NCBI GenBank assembly: GCA_946480525.1
Contig: CAMLLA010000154.1
Location: forward strand, 1-9,035
Source of the DNA: an uncultured Asticcacaulis sp.
GTDB taxonomy: Bacteria > Pseudomonadota > Alphaproteobacteria > Caulobacterales > Caulobacteraceae
Direction: 5' to 3'
Length of the DNA stretch: 9,035 bases
The notes under the pieces are model-generated. The model had not been told where the DNA came from, made no database searches, and was given only the letters and a program-made list of their open reading frames with translations. Positions within the stretch are counted from its first letter, which is position 1, and each line of letters starts with the position of its first letter. A program made the translations under genes and the position numbers. This document shows positions 1 to 6,693 of the stretch, one piece after another.

Positions 1-743
1 GCGTCGCCCAGATGGAAATCAACCTGCGTCACGGCGATCCGCTTGAACTGGCCGACCAGGTCCTGATGTTCAAGCGCACCATCAAGGAAACGGCGCTGGA
101 GCACGACATCTACGCCACCTTCATGGCCAAGCCGATGGCGCAGGAGCCGGGTTCGGCCATGCACATCCACCAGTCGATCATCGATGCCAAGACGGGCAGA
201 AACCTGTTCTCGCACCCCGAAACCGGCGCGCCGACCGAGCTGTTCTTTGCCTTTATCGCCGGCCAGCAGAAGTACATGCCGGCCATCACCTCGCTGCTGG
301 CGCCCTATGTCAACTCCTACCGCCGCCTGGCCAAGGGCTCGGGCGCACCGGTCAACACGCAATGGGGATACGACAACCGCACGGCCGGCCTGCGCGTCCC
401 GCCGTCGGACGCCGAAAACCGCCGGCTGGAAAACCGCATTCCGTCGTCGGACGCCAACCCGTATCTCGCCATCGCCGCCGTACTGGCTTCGGGCTACCTT
501 GGCATGATCGACAAGCTGAGGCCCGCCGATCCGGTCGACATCGACGCGGCGACGCTTCCGCAGGGCGACCTGCCCTACTCGCTGGTCCAGGCGATCATCA
601 AGCTGGAACGCGCCCAGCCGATCATCGACATGCTGGGGCCGCAGTTCGTCACCGCCTATAGCCGCGTCAAGCTGTACGAGTACGAGACCTTCATGCAGAC
701 GATCAGTCCGTGGGAACGCGAATTCCTGCTGCTGAACGTGTGA
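1..743 (+). CDS. puuA: Gamma-glutamylpolyamine (putrescine) synthetase, glutamine synthetase family, C-terminal part
   Basis: The frame is open from the window start (first whole codon at base 3), so the 5' end is missing; about 246 residues remain of a family usually near 450. PuuA-type enzymes ligate glutamate to putrescine with ATP in the cytoplasm, the first step of the gamma-glutamylated putrescine pathway. Visible glutamine synthetase landmarks are the GSAMHIHQS segment (nucleotide/metal-binding His), the WGYDNRTAGLRVP segment with the conserved NR..R arginines, ENRIPSSDANPYLA, and the C-terminal SPWERE.LLL ending that is typical of PuuA rather than GlnA. No adenylylation-loop tyrosine of the GlnA type is evident. 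The stop overlaps the ATG of the oxidoreductase gene by one base, implying an operon and translational coupling. The substrate could be another amine, such as spermidine or ethanolamine, but the PuuB-like neighbour favours putrescine. Confidence 0.9.
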   Translation, partial: VAQMEINLRHGDPLELADQVLMFKRTIKETALEHDIYATFMAKPMAQEPGSAMHIHQSIIDAKTGRNLFSHPETGAPTELFFAFIAGQQKYMPAITSLLAPYVNSYRRLAKGSGAPVNTQWGYDNRTAGLRVPPSDAENRRLENRIPSSDANPYLAIAAVLASGYLGMIDKLRPADPVDIDAATLPQGDLPYSLVQAIIKLERAQPIIDMLGPQFVTAYSRVKLYEYETFMQTISPWEREFLLLNV

Positions 744-2179
744 TGCGCAAGAGCCGCCTGCAGGAGATCATCGATAAGGACGCTGTGCCGGAGCATAGGC
801 AAGGCTCTCTGCTAGATCAGCTTTATGCCCAGCCTGAACGTCTTGCGCTCGACACCGTGTTCGATGCCGCCGTGGACGCGACGGTCGCTGTAAGGTCGCG
901 TATCCGCAATACCGGTCATCCATCGGGATCGTGGTACGCGGATACGGCGCCCGTCATCGACTTTCCCGTGTTCGAAGGGGTGGGACAGACCGATGTCGCC
1001 ATTGTCGGCGGCGGCTATACCGGTCTCGGCGCCGCCATTGCCCTGGCCGAACAGGGCATCGATGTCACTGTCCTGGAAGGAGGGCGCATCGGCTCAGGGG
1101 CATCCGGGCGCAATGGCGGCCAGATGCATGTCGGCCAGCGCCTCGATCCGCAAACACTGGAAAAGATGTTCGGCAATGACGTGGCGCGTCAGTTCTGGGA
1201 CATGGCCATGGACGCGCGCCAGCACCTGCTGGACCTGATCAGCGACCACGCCATCGACTGCGATCTGCGCCCGGGAATAGTCCACGCCTGGCACAAGCCG
1301 CGCTTCGCCGAAGAGGACAAGGCCTATGCCGACTTCGTTCATCAGCGTTACGGTTATAACCAGCTGTCCTTATTCAGCGCCTCCGACACGGCTTACGAAC
1401 TCGGCACTTCCGTCTATCACGGCGGCCTTTACGATCGCGGCGGCGGCCACCTGCATCCGCTGAAGCTGGCGCTGGGCATGGCGCGCGTTGCCTGCGAAAA
1501 AGGCGCAAGGCTCTATGAGAGCAGTCATGTCGAACGAATGAAACAACGAGGCGACGGCATCTACCTCCATATGTCGCAAGGCCGCGTGCTGAAGTGCCGA
1601 ACCCTTCTCCTGTGCGGCAACGGCTATATGGAGGGCTTGAGCGAGCGCGTCGACAGCCGCGTCATGCCGATCAACAACTTCATCCTGACGACGGCGCCGC
1701 TGAAAGACGACACGATCCTGCGCAGCAAGTTCGCGGCGGCGGATTCACGCTTCGTCGTCAACTACTGGCGCAAGACGCCGGACAATCGACTGCTGTTCGG
1801 CGGCGGCGAAAACTACACGCCGTGGTTTCCGAAGGATATCGCCGGCTTCGTCCGCCGCAACATGCTCAAAATCTACCCGCAACTGGCCGGTGTCGAGATT
1901 ACCCACGCCTGGGGCGGTACACTGGCCATCACCATGAGCCGCGCCCCGTTCGTCCGGCAACTGTCTCCATCCATCTTCGTCAGTGCCGGCTATAGCGGCC
2001 AGGGCGTTGTGCTCGCGCCCTATTTCGGCCGATTGCTGGCGCGTGCCGTCACCGGCGATGCGCGCGACATCGAGCTTTTGGGTCGCCTGCCGACTCCGTC
2101 CTTCTTTGGCGGCCGCGCCTTGCGCTGGCCCGCACTGGTTGCCGGCCTCAGCTATTACGCCCTGCGCGATAGGCTTTAA
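743..2179 (+). CDS. puuB: Gamma-glutamylputrescine oxidoreductase-like FAD enzyme
   Basis: This 478-residue protein of the DAO (D-amino acid oxidase-like) FAD family probably oxidises gamma-glutamylputrescine to the aldehyde, releasing ammonia and H2O2. The dinucleotide-binding motif DVAIVGGGYTGLGAA lies at about residues 84-98, followed by an acidic ribose-binding position (LEGGRIG) and SGRNGGQ at 121-127. The C-terminal FAD-contacting segment is SAGYSGQGVVLAP, and the GGRALRWP...YYALRD ending is typical of PuuB relatives. The chosen ATG overlaps the upstream stop (TGATG). No good Shine-Dalgarno is seen, which suits coupled translation. The roughly 80 residues before the FAD motif are longer than I expect for the family, so a later GTG or TTG start is possible. 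The partner puuA supports the pathway assignment; the exact amine is inferred. Confidence 0.87.
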   Translation: MRKSRLQEIIDKDAVPEHRQGSLLDQLYAQPERLALDTVFDAAVDATVAVRSRIRNTGHPSGSWYADTAPVIDFPVFEGVGQTDVAIVGGGYTGLGAAIALAEQGIDVTVLEGGRIGSGASGRNGGQMHVGQRLDPQTLEKMFGNDVARQFWDMAMDARQHLLDLISDHAIDCDLRPGIVHAWHKPRFAEEDKAYADFVHQRYGYNQLSLFSASDTAYELGTSVYHGGLYDRGGGHLHPLKLALGMARVACEKGARLYESSHVERMKQRGDGIYLHMSQGRVLKCRTLLLCGNGYMEGLSERVDSRVMPINNFILTTAPLKDDTILRSKFAAADSRFVVNYWRKTPDNRLLFGGGENYTPWFPKDIAGFVRRNMLKIYPQLAGVEITHAWGGTLAITMSRAPFVRQLSPSIFVSAGYSGQGVVLAPYFGRLLARAVTGDARDIELLGRLPTPSFFGGRALRWPALVAGLSYYALRDRL

Positions 2180-2332
2180 AAAACAACGCATTCGCAAAAA
2201 TCGTTAGTACCGGTCCGCCGCCTCACATGCCTGAAACAAAGTGAAACACCACATCATCGCGGTGTCGCTGTTCAGGAATCGTTAAGCCTATCGGCGCATG
2301 TCTAGCTGTATATCGTGTACATGAGGGGCGAC
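2180..2332 (+). other. Intergenic region with imperfect nested hairpin, upstream of receptor gene
   Basis: This is a non-coding gap between puuB and the receptor gene. It contains a nested inverted repeat: CCTGAAACA at 2230-2238 faces TGTTCAGG at 2269-2276 with a one-base bulge, and inside it ACACC at 2246-2250 faces GGTGT at 2261-2265. No T-tract follows, so it is not a canonical intrinsic terminator. It could be a weak transcript end for puuAB or a leader structure. AT-rich stretches (TTAAGCC near 2282 and TATATCG near 2309) could belong to a promoter, but I see no convincing -35/-10 pair. Confidence 0.35.
2325..2329 (+). promoter_or_regulatory. Shine-Dalgarno deciding the receptor start
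   Basis: The purine run GAGGGG just ahead of the ATG at 2333 (separated by CGAC) is the only good ribosome binding site here. It favours that ATG over the in-frame GTG at 2315 and ATG at 2321. Confidence 0.6.
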
Positions 2333-3352
2333 ATGCAGGCGGTTAGCGTCAAGGACATTGCTGAGCACACAGCCAAGGCGAAGGCCGTGACCACGGGTCG
2401 CCTTCGCGACATTACCGGCGTTACCAACACCCTGCGTATCCTCGCGCTCAATGCCCTGATCGAGGCCAAGCGCGCCGGCGACATGGGTGCGGGCTTTGCC
2501 GTTGTCGCCGATGAGGTCCGCCAGATTTCGGGCCGTGTCGAAGAAATCTCCAAACGCATGGCCGACGAACTGAGCATCGAGATCGGCGCACTGGAAACCC
2601 TGACCGAAAGCATGGCGGCCCAGAACCAGGGCGCACGCCTGGTCGACCTGGCGCTTAACGCCATTGAGCTCATCGATCGCAATCTTTACGAACGCACCTG
2701 TGACGTCCGCTGGTGGGCCACCGATGGCGCCATGGTCGCCGCAGCCTCCGACCCGGCAGCCCGCGAGACCGCATCGCAGCGTCTGGGCGTTATCCTTGAC
2801 GCCTATACCGTCTATCTCGATCTGTGGCTTTGCGACATGGACGGCAATGTCATCGCCAATGGCCGCCCAAACCGTTATAGTGTCGAAGGCGCCAATGTTG
2901 CTGGCCAGGCCTGGTTCCAGCGCGCCAGAAACCTGAAAAGCGGTGACGAATTCGCTGTTGCCGACATCAATACCGAACGGCTGCTGGGCGGCGCGCAGGT
3001 TGCGACCTATGCCACGGCCGTGCGTGAAAACGGCATGGCGGACGGCAGGGCCATCGGTGTGCTGGGCGTGCATTTCGACTGGCAACCTCAGGCCGCGGCC
3101 ATTACCCAGGGCATCCGCCTGACCGAGGCCGAACGCAATACGACGCGCGCCCTTCTCATCGATTCGTCAGGCCGGGTCATTGCCGCGTCGGACAATCAGG
3201 GCATCCTGCACGACCGTATGACCTTACGTACCGGCGGCGAGGCGTTCGGCACCTATCAGGACGGCGGCAACCTGATCGCCTTTCACCGCACGCCGGGCTA
3301 TGAAACCTATGAAGGCCTGGGCTGGTACGGCGTCATCATTCAAAAGGCCTAG
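2333..3352 (+). CDS. Short soluble chemoreceptor-like protein: MCP tip followed by Cache-like sensor
   Basis: This is a 339-residue protein without signal peptide or membrane segment. Residues about 27-66 match the hairpin tip of the methyl-accepting chemotaxis protein signalling domain (TNTLRILALNALIEAKRAGDMGAGFAVVADEVRQIS), the part that contacts CheA and CheW. Only a short coiled-coil portion surrounds it, so methylation helices and HAMP are absent or very short. From about residue 105 to the end is a Cache/PDC-like sensor region with NLYERTCDVRWWATD, VILDAYTVYLDL, DMDGNVIANG, GVLGVHFDW and a final GYETYEGLGWYGVIIQ. I recall similar proteins annotated as MCP or Cache proteins in alphaproteobacteria. 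The sensor lies after the signalling tip, the reverse of a transmembrane receptor, so it probably senses a cytoplasmic ligand. A polyamine ligand is only suggested by the neighbours. A terminator follows directly and shares the stop codon. Confidence 0.75.
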   Translation: MQAVSVKDIAEHTAKAKAVTTGRLRDITGVTNTLRILALNALIEAKRAGDMGAGFAVVADEVRQISGRVEEISKRMADELSIEIGALETLTESMAAQNQGARLVDLALNAIELIDRNLYERTCDVRWWATDGAMVAAASDPAARETASQRLGVILDAYTVYLDLWLCDMDGNVIANGRPNRYSVEGANVAGQAWFQRARNLKSGDEFAVADINTERLLGGAQVATYATAVRENGMADGRAIGVLGVHFDWQPQAAAITQGIRLTEAERNTTRALLIDSSGRVIAASDNQGILHDRMTLRTGGEAFGTYQDGGNLIAFHRTPGYETYEGLGWYGVIIQKA

Positions 3353-3400
3353 ATCGGAATGGGTTTAGGTGGAACGCCATTCCGATCTAAGTTTTTGTTT
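3350..3400 (+). terminator. Strong intrinsic terminator overlapping the receptor stop codon
   Basis: A perfect 13-bp stem is formed by 3350-3362 (TAGATCGGAATGG) and 3377-3389. It can be extended past a bulged G by GTT/AAC, leaving a seven-base loop. The T-rich tract GTTTTTGTTTT follows at 3391-3401. The receptor's TAG stop is part of the 5' arm. The opposite strand has TTTT a few bases beyond the stem, so weak termination of the convergent gene is possible. Confidence 0.85.
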
Positions 3401-3404
3401 TATC

Positions 3405-3448
3405 GCGATATTTAAGGCGAAAACCGCTTACACTTTTCGCCATATCGC
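3405..3448. repeat. Second hairpin between convergent genes
   Basis: Two stacked inverted repeats form a stem: GCGATAT (3405-3411) with ATATCGC (3442-3448), and GGCGAAAA (3416-3423) with TTTTCGCC (3434-3441). They leave a four-base TTAA bulge and a ten-base loop. The element lies just after the protease stop on the - strand and may protect or end that transcript, although no T-tract follows it in that direction. TATCGCGATA at 3401-3410 is itself a perfect palindrome. Confidence 0.5.
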
Positions 3449-3461
3449 TCTAGCGTACCCA

Positions 3462-4202
3462 TCAACGCCAGAACTGGAAACGGTCCATGGCGTCGCCGAT
3501 CTGACCGAGATTGATGTCCATACCGATAAGCGCTGCGGCGCCCATGACCAGCGGCATGATGATCCGGTAACCGAAGAAGAAAACGCCCAGCAAGGCTGCG
3601 ACAATGACGAGCCCGCCTATCTGCGGCGGCACGGCCGAGGTCAAAGCCCGTGGCAGATAGGGCCGCAAGGCTCCGAATCCATCCAGTCCCGGGATCGGCA
3701 GGATGTTGAGCACGAAAGCCATCATCAGGAAAAAGGTCAACAGCATCAGGCCGTCATGCAGCAACGGCGTGCCACTGACCGCCTGCGCCACCCAGTAGCA
3801 GACCAGCGCGCTGACCAGACTCATGGCCGGTCCGGCCAAGGACACCAGCGACTGCTGCCACTTCTGCCTTATCAGGTCGGTCCGAATCAAAACCGCGCCG
3901 CCCGGCAAGGCAATACCGCCGACAATCAGGGCGATCACCGGCAGGATAAGGCTGCCAACTCCGCTGAAATAGTGGACCGGGTTGAGCGTGAGATAGCCAC
4001 GCTCGACAATGGTCGTATCACCAAATGCCGAAGCCGTGGCCGCGTGGCCGTATTCATGCAGGCATAGGCTGATGACCCAGCCGAGCAGGACGAATGCGAA
4101 TGTGGCAAAGGCCGCGTATTCGGGAGCCGCGACCAGCGCCGCCCCTGCAAGTCCAAAGGCGGCGAACAGCCCGATAAAGGCCCAGCTGATTTCTGTTTTC
4201 AT
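3462..4202 (-). CDS. Site-2 protease family (M50) zinc metalloprotease-like membrane protein
   Basis: This 246-residue polytopic membrane protein has M50 catalytic motifs. HEYGH at residues 49-53 is the HExxH zinc site inside a hydrophobic segment, and NILPIPGLDG near 166-175 supplies the third metal ligand (Asp174), equivalent to the NPDG/PxPxxDG motif. SLAGPAMSL near 121 is the conserved segment between them. There are five to six hydrophobic segments and no PDZ or CBS domain, placing it among the minimal S2P-like proteins of unknown substrate, unlike RseP. It begins 30 bases after the aminotransferase stop on the same strand and may be cotranscribed. Its ATG lies inside an inverted repeat and is preceded by a weak GAAG ribosome site. 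A role in polyamine metabolism is not evident; it may simply be adjacent. Confidence 0.87.
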   Translation of the reverse strand: MKTEISWAFIGLFAAFGLAGAALVAAPEYAAFATFAFVLLGWVISLCLHEYGHAATASAFGDTTIVERGYLTLNPVHYFSGVGSLILPVIALIVGGIALPGGAVLIRTDLIRQKWQQSLVSLAGPAMSLVSALVCYWVAQAVSGTPLLHDGLMLLTFFLMMAFVLNILPIPGLDGFGALRPYLPRALTSAVPPQIGGLVIVAALLGVFFFGYRIIMPLVMGAAALIGMDINLGQIGDAMDRFQFWR

Positions 4203-4215
4203 ATCTTCAGATATG
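4200..4215 (-). promoter_or_regulatory. Inverted repeat covering the protease start codon
   Basis: CATATCT and AGATATG form perfect seven-base arms separated by two bases. In the - strand mRNA the ATG is the last triplet of the 3' arm and the GAAG ribosome-site purines straddle the turn, so pairing could hide the start. The two-base spacer is too tight for a simple hairpin, so the innermost pairs would open. It could instead be a protein-binding palindrome or chance. Confidence 0.3.
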
Positions 4216-4232
4216 GCCGGGCTTTACGACAA

Positions 4233-5633
4233 TTACAACGCCCTGAGCACGGGTTCGGCCTCGTTCAGCGAGGTTTCGATGATATCGACGATGCGGTCGA
4301 TTTCGGCTTCAGTGATAATCAGCGGCGGGCACATGACCAGGCTGTCGCGGATGCCGCGAACCATCAGGCCGTTCTTGATGCAGATATCGCGGACGATCGG
4401 CCCCGCCGTGCCTTCCCTGCCGGTAAAGCAGTTGTTCGTCCCCTTCTCCGCTACGATCTCGACAGCGCCGATCAGGCCCAGCGAGCGCGCCTCGCCGACC
4501 AGAGGATGCGCGTCGAGACGCGTCAACGCGTTGGCCAGATAAGGTCCGGTGACGGTACGGGTGCGTTCGATCAGGCCTTCGTTTTCCAGGATATCGATAT
4601 TGGCCAGGGCGACCGCGGCGCACGCGGGATGACCGGAATAGGTGTAGCCGTGGACGAAGTCTCCGCCCTTCTCGATCAGGACATCGACGATCTTGCTGGA
4701 GACACCAACCGCCGAAATCGGCAGGTAGCCTGACGATAGCCCCTTGGCCATGGCGATCAGGTCGGGCTTGACGCCCCAATGCTGGTGGCCGAACCAGTGG
4801 CCCAGGCGCCCGAAACCGCAGATGACTTCGTCGCAGATCAACAGGATGCCGTATTTGCGGCAAATGGCTTCGACGCGTGGCCAATAGCTGTCGGGTGGAA
4901 TGATGACGCCGCCGGCGCCCTGGACCGGCTCGCCGATAAAGGCCGCGACGTTTTCCGGCCCTACTTTAAGGATACGTTCCTCGATCGACTGGGCGATGCG
5001 CGCGGCAAAAGTATCGGCATCTTCGCCAAAGCCTTCGCCGAACAGGTAGGGTTGGTCGACATGCTCGACGCCGGAGATCGGCAGGTCGCCCTGTTCGTGC
5101 ATGAAGGTCATGCCGCCCAGAGATGCCCCGGCCACGGTCGAGCCATGATAGGCATTGCGGCGGCTGATAAAGATTTTGCGCTTCGGTTCGCCCTTCAGGT
5201 CCCAGTAGTAGCGCACCAGCCGGAAGATGGTGTCATTGGCCTCACTGCCCGACGAGTTGAAAAAGACGTGTTTCAGGTCCGGATTGGACTGCTGCATGAT
5301 GCCGGCGATCCGGGCCGCCAGGCGCACCGGCGGCGGCGTCGCCGTCTTGAAGAAGGTGTTGTAATACGGCAATTCCAGCATCTGCTCATAGGCAACGCGG
5401 GCCAGATCTTCGCGGCCATAGCCGACATTGACGCACCACAGGCCGGCCATGCCGTCGAGCAGCGACTTGCCTTCGGCGTCGGTGATGACGCAGCCTTCGG
5501 CGCGGGTAATGATGCGTGAGCCGCCCAGCTGGTGCTGGAGCCTGTAATCGGACTGCGCCGGCAGGTGGTGCGCCATATCGAGCTGGCGCAGTTCGTTCAT
5601 GTCGTAGTTGCGGATGGGCATGGCAGCGGTCAT
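4233..5633 (-). CDS. spuC: Class III PLP aminotransferase, putrescine/polyamine:pyruvate type
   Basis: This 466-residue cytoplasmic enzyme of the class III (omega) aminotransferase family probably transfers the terminal amino group of putrescine or a related amine to pyruvate, giving 4-aminobutanal. Seen in order: substrate-side GMAGLWCVNVGYG (61-73), phosphate-binding SSGSEANDT (127-135), the aromatic YHG stacking on PLP (162-164), GEPVQGAGG, DEVICGFGR with Asp268 contacting the pyridine nitrogen, and the Schiff-base Lys297 in AMAKGLSSGYLP. Length and motifs suit the SpuC group (about 455 residues). The start is fixed by AAGGA eight bases before the ATG at 5633; the frame stays open upstream but without similarity or a better site. 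It lies downstream of puuD after a 198-base gap with possible control sites. A beta-alanine:pyruvate or taurine-type specificity cannot be excluded; the polyamine neighbours favour putrescine. Confidence 0.85.
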   Translation of the reverse strand: MTAAMPIRNYDMNELRQLDMAHHLPAQSDYRLQHQLGGSRIITRAEGCVITDAEGKSLLDGMAGLWCVNVGYGREDLARVAYEQMLELPYYNTFFKTATPPPVRLAARIAGIMQQSNPDLKHVFFNSSGSEANDTIFRLVRYYWDLKGEPKRKIFISRRNAYHGSTVAGASLGGMTFMHEQGDLPISGVEHVDQPYLFGEGFGEDADTFAARIAQSIEERILKVGPENVAAFIGEPVQGAGGVIIPPDSYWPRVEAICRKYGILLICDEVICGFGRLGHWFGHQHWGVKPDLIAMAKGLSSGYLPISAVGVSSKIVDVLIEKGGDFVHGYTYSGHPACAAVALANIDILENEGLIERTRTVTGPYLANALTRLDAHPLVGEARSLGLIGAVEIVAEKGTNNCFTGREGTAGPIVRDICIKNGLMVRGIRDSLVMCPPLIITEAEIDRIVDIIETSLNEAEPVLRAL

Positions 5634-5723
5634 ACGGCGGATCCTTGAAATCAGGGACAGTCCAGAGTCTTCATCATCCGGCTGCCGCCGATATCGAAGA
5701 TGCGGAAGGGCATCGGCTTGTGG

Positions 5724-5773
5724 CCTCCCCCCTCCCACCGCGGCGCGGTCCCCCCTCCCCGTAAACAGGGAAG
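5724..5773. repeat. C-rich REP-like intergenic palindromic element
   Basis: The element has two CCCCCCTCCC-type blocks flanking the small perfect hairpin ACCGC-GGC-GCGGT (5737-5749), followed by TCCC...GGGA (5756-5759 with 5768-5771) around GTAAAC. The layout resembles dispersed C/G-rich intergenic elements that I associate with Caulobacterales and Sphingomonadales genomes. Only one copy is present here, so repetition is inferred. It falls in the transcribed gap between puuD and the aminotransferase gene and could fold in the mRNA. Confidence 0.45.
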
Positions 5774-5824
5774 AAAAAGAGTACAATGGCATCACTGTCC
5801 TAAATACAGCGACCAAAGTCAAAT

Positions 5825-5838
5825 ATTGTGATCACAAT
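5825..5838. promoter_or_regulatory. Perfect 14-bp palindrome, probable operator
   Basis: ATTGTGATCACAAT is perfectly self-complementary. It overlaps the puuD stop codon at the start of the gap before the aminotransferase gene. A -35-like TTGACT follows within a few bases on the - strand, but I see no clean -10 at 16-18 bases. The half-sites TTGTGA/TCACAA without spacer look like a GntR (FadR/FCD)-type operator. A CRP site would need a six-base spacer between TGTGA and TCACA. An imperfect palindrome TCACTGT-N7-ACAGCGA lies further along at 5792-5812. Confidence 0.5.
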
Positions 5839-6605
5839 TTTGCGTGTTTCTCGGCGGTGGCGGCAATAGGTGCGCCACGCAGCGCCTTACCCATTAATTG
5901 AAAAAATGCCTGGCTGTCGGGATGCTTGTCCACCTGCCATTCCGGATGCCACTGGACGCCCAGAACCTGTGATCCGCTAATATTGGCGCTGAACGCTTCG
6001 ATCTGACCGTCCGGCGCCGTCGCTTCGACGGTCAGACCGTCACCCAGCTTGTCCACCCCCTGAAAATGGACGGAATTAACCGTCAAGTGATCACGGCCAT
6101 AGACTTCGTGCAATACACCGCCGGGCGTCAGGGTGACGGCGTGCGTGTAATCGAACATTTCATCGAAACCGACCGTTTCCGGCGCATGATGCGCCAGCCG
6201 GTTGCCCAGGCCGGACCCAATGTCCCGGCGCAATGAGCCACCGAGCACGACATTGATCTCCTGAAAGCCCCGGCAAATCCCGAAGACCGGCTTGCCCATG
6301 GTGATCATACATTCGATCATGGCCAATGAAACGTCGTCGCGGCCTTCGTCGAATGGCCCATCGCCGCCGCCCTGCCCATAACGGTGCGCGCCGATATTGG
6401 ATGGCGAACCGGTCAGCATCAGCCCGTCGAGATGACGCGTGACAGTGCCTGACGAAAAGCCTTCCATGACCGGCGGAATCAAAAGCGCGTGGCATTCGCC
6501 ATAGCGAATGGCGGCACGAACATAGCGCTCCATCACGGCATGAGCATTCTCTAAACCGACCGTACGGTTGCAGGCCATGATGCCGACGACAGGCTTATCC
6601 GCCAT
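5832..6605 (-). CDS. puuD: Gamma-glutamyl-gamma-aminobutyrate hydrolase, class I glutamine amidotransferase-like
   Basis: This 257-residue cytoplasmic hydrolase frees GABA from gamma-glutamyl-GABA, the last step of the PuuABCD route. The catalytic triad is visible: Cys111 in FGICRGFQEINV (nucleophile elbow), and His220 and Glu222 in GVQWHPEWQ. LMLTGSPSNIG (near 63-72), with the acidic stretch after it, and NSVHFQGVD are typical of peptidase family C26 PuuD members. Length matches E. coli PuuD (254). I chose the ATG at 6605, which has GGA seven bases upstream. The frame extends to a TTG at 6641, but that start lacks a ribosome site. The gene lies 88 bases after the ATPase gene and before the aminotransferase gene on the same strand. 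Its match to the puuAB pair on the other strand supports the pathway. Confidence 0.92.
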   Translation of the reverse strand: MADKPVVGIMACNRTVGLENAHAVMERYVRAAIRYGECHALLIPPVMEGFSSGTVTRHLDGLMLTGSPSNIGAHRYGQGGGDGPFDEGRDDVSLAMIECMITMGKPVFGICRGFQEINVVLGGSLRRDIGSGLGNRLAHHAPETVGFDEMFDYTHAVTLTPGGVLHEVYGRDHLTVNSVHFQGVDKLGDGLTVEATAPDGQIEAFSANISGSQVLGVQWHPEWQVDKHPDSQAFFQLMGKALRGAPIAATAEKHAKL

Positions 6606-6630
6606 TTTTTCGTCCGTTGTTATTGACTCC

Positions 6631-6640
6631 TGACCGGTCA
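6631..6640. promoter_or_regulatory. Palindrome in puuD leader
   Basis: TGACCGGTCA is a perfect ten-base palindrome in the 88-base gap between the ATPase gene and puuD. On the - strand it forms part of TTGACCGGTCAGGAGTCAA, which also contains outer TTGAC/GTCAA arms, so three half-sites are packed together. It may be an operator, with TTGACC as a possible -35, but no matching -10 is clear. The same gap carries a nine-base direct repeat TTCGTCCGT at 6609-6617 and 6675-6683. Confidence 0.3.
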
Positions 6641-6693
6641 AATTAGTCCATTTCGGGAAAATTGGAAGTGTAAATTCGTCCGTAGGCAGAATA

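Noticed and set aside
2288..3085. A 265-codon - strand open frame opposite the receptor gene
   Set aside because: The + strand frame carries conserved MCP and Cache-like motifs with a good ribosome site; the reverse frame has none.
3351..3388. Possible second adapter remnant, because the arms begin AGATCGGAA and end TTCCGATCT
   Set aside because: Only nine bases agree with the adapter and the next bases differ from AGAGC. The arms are a longer perfect inverted repeat with a T-tract, and the reading frame before it ends naturally, so a terminator explains it better.
4779..5519. A 246-codon + strand open frame opposite the aminotransferase gene
   Set aside because: It is a shadow; the - strand has all PLP enzyme motifs in one frame.
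5825..5838. CRP/FNR-type binding site
   Set aside because: The TGTGA and TCACA half-sites abut with no six-base spacer, which does not fit CRP geometry.
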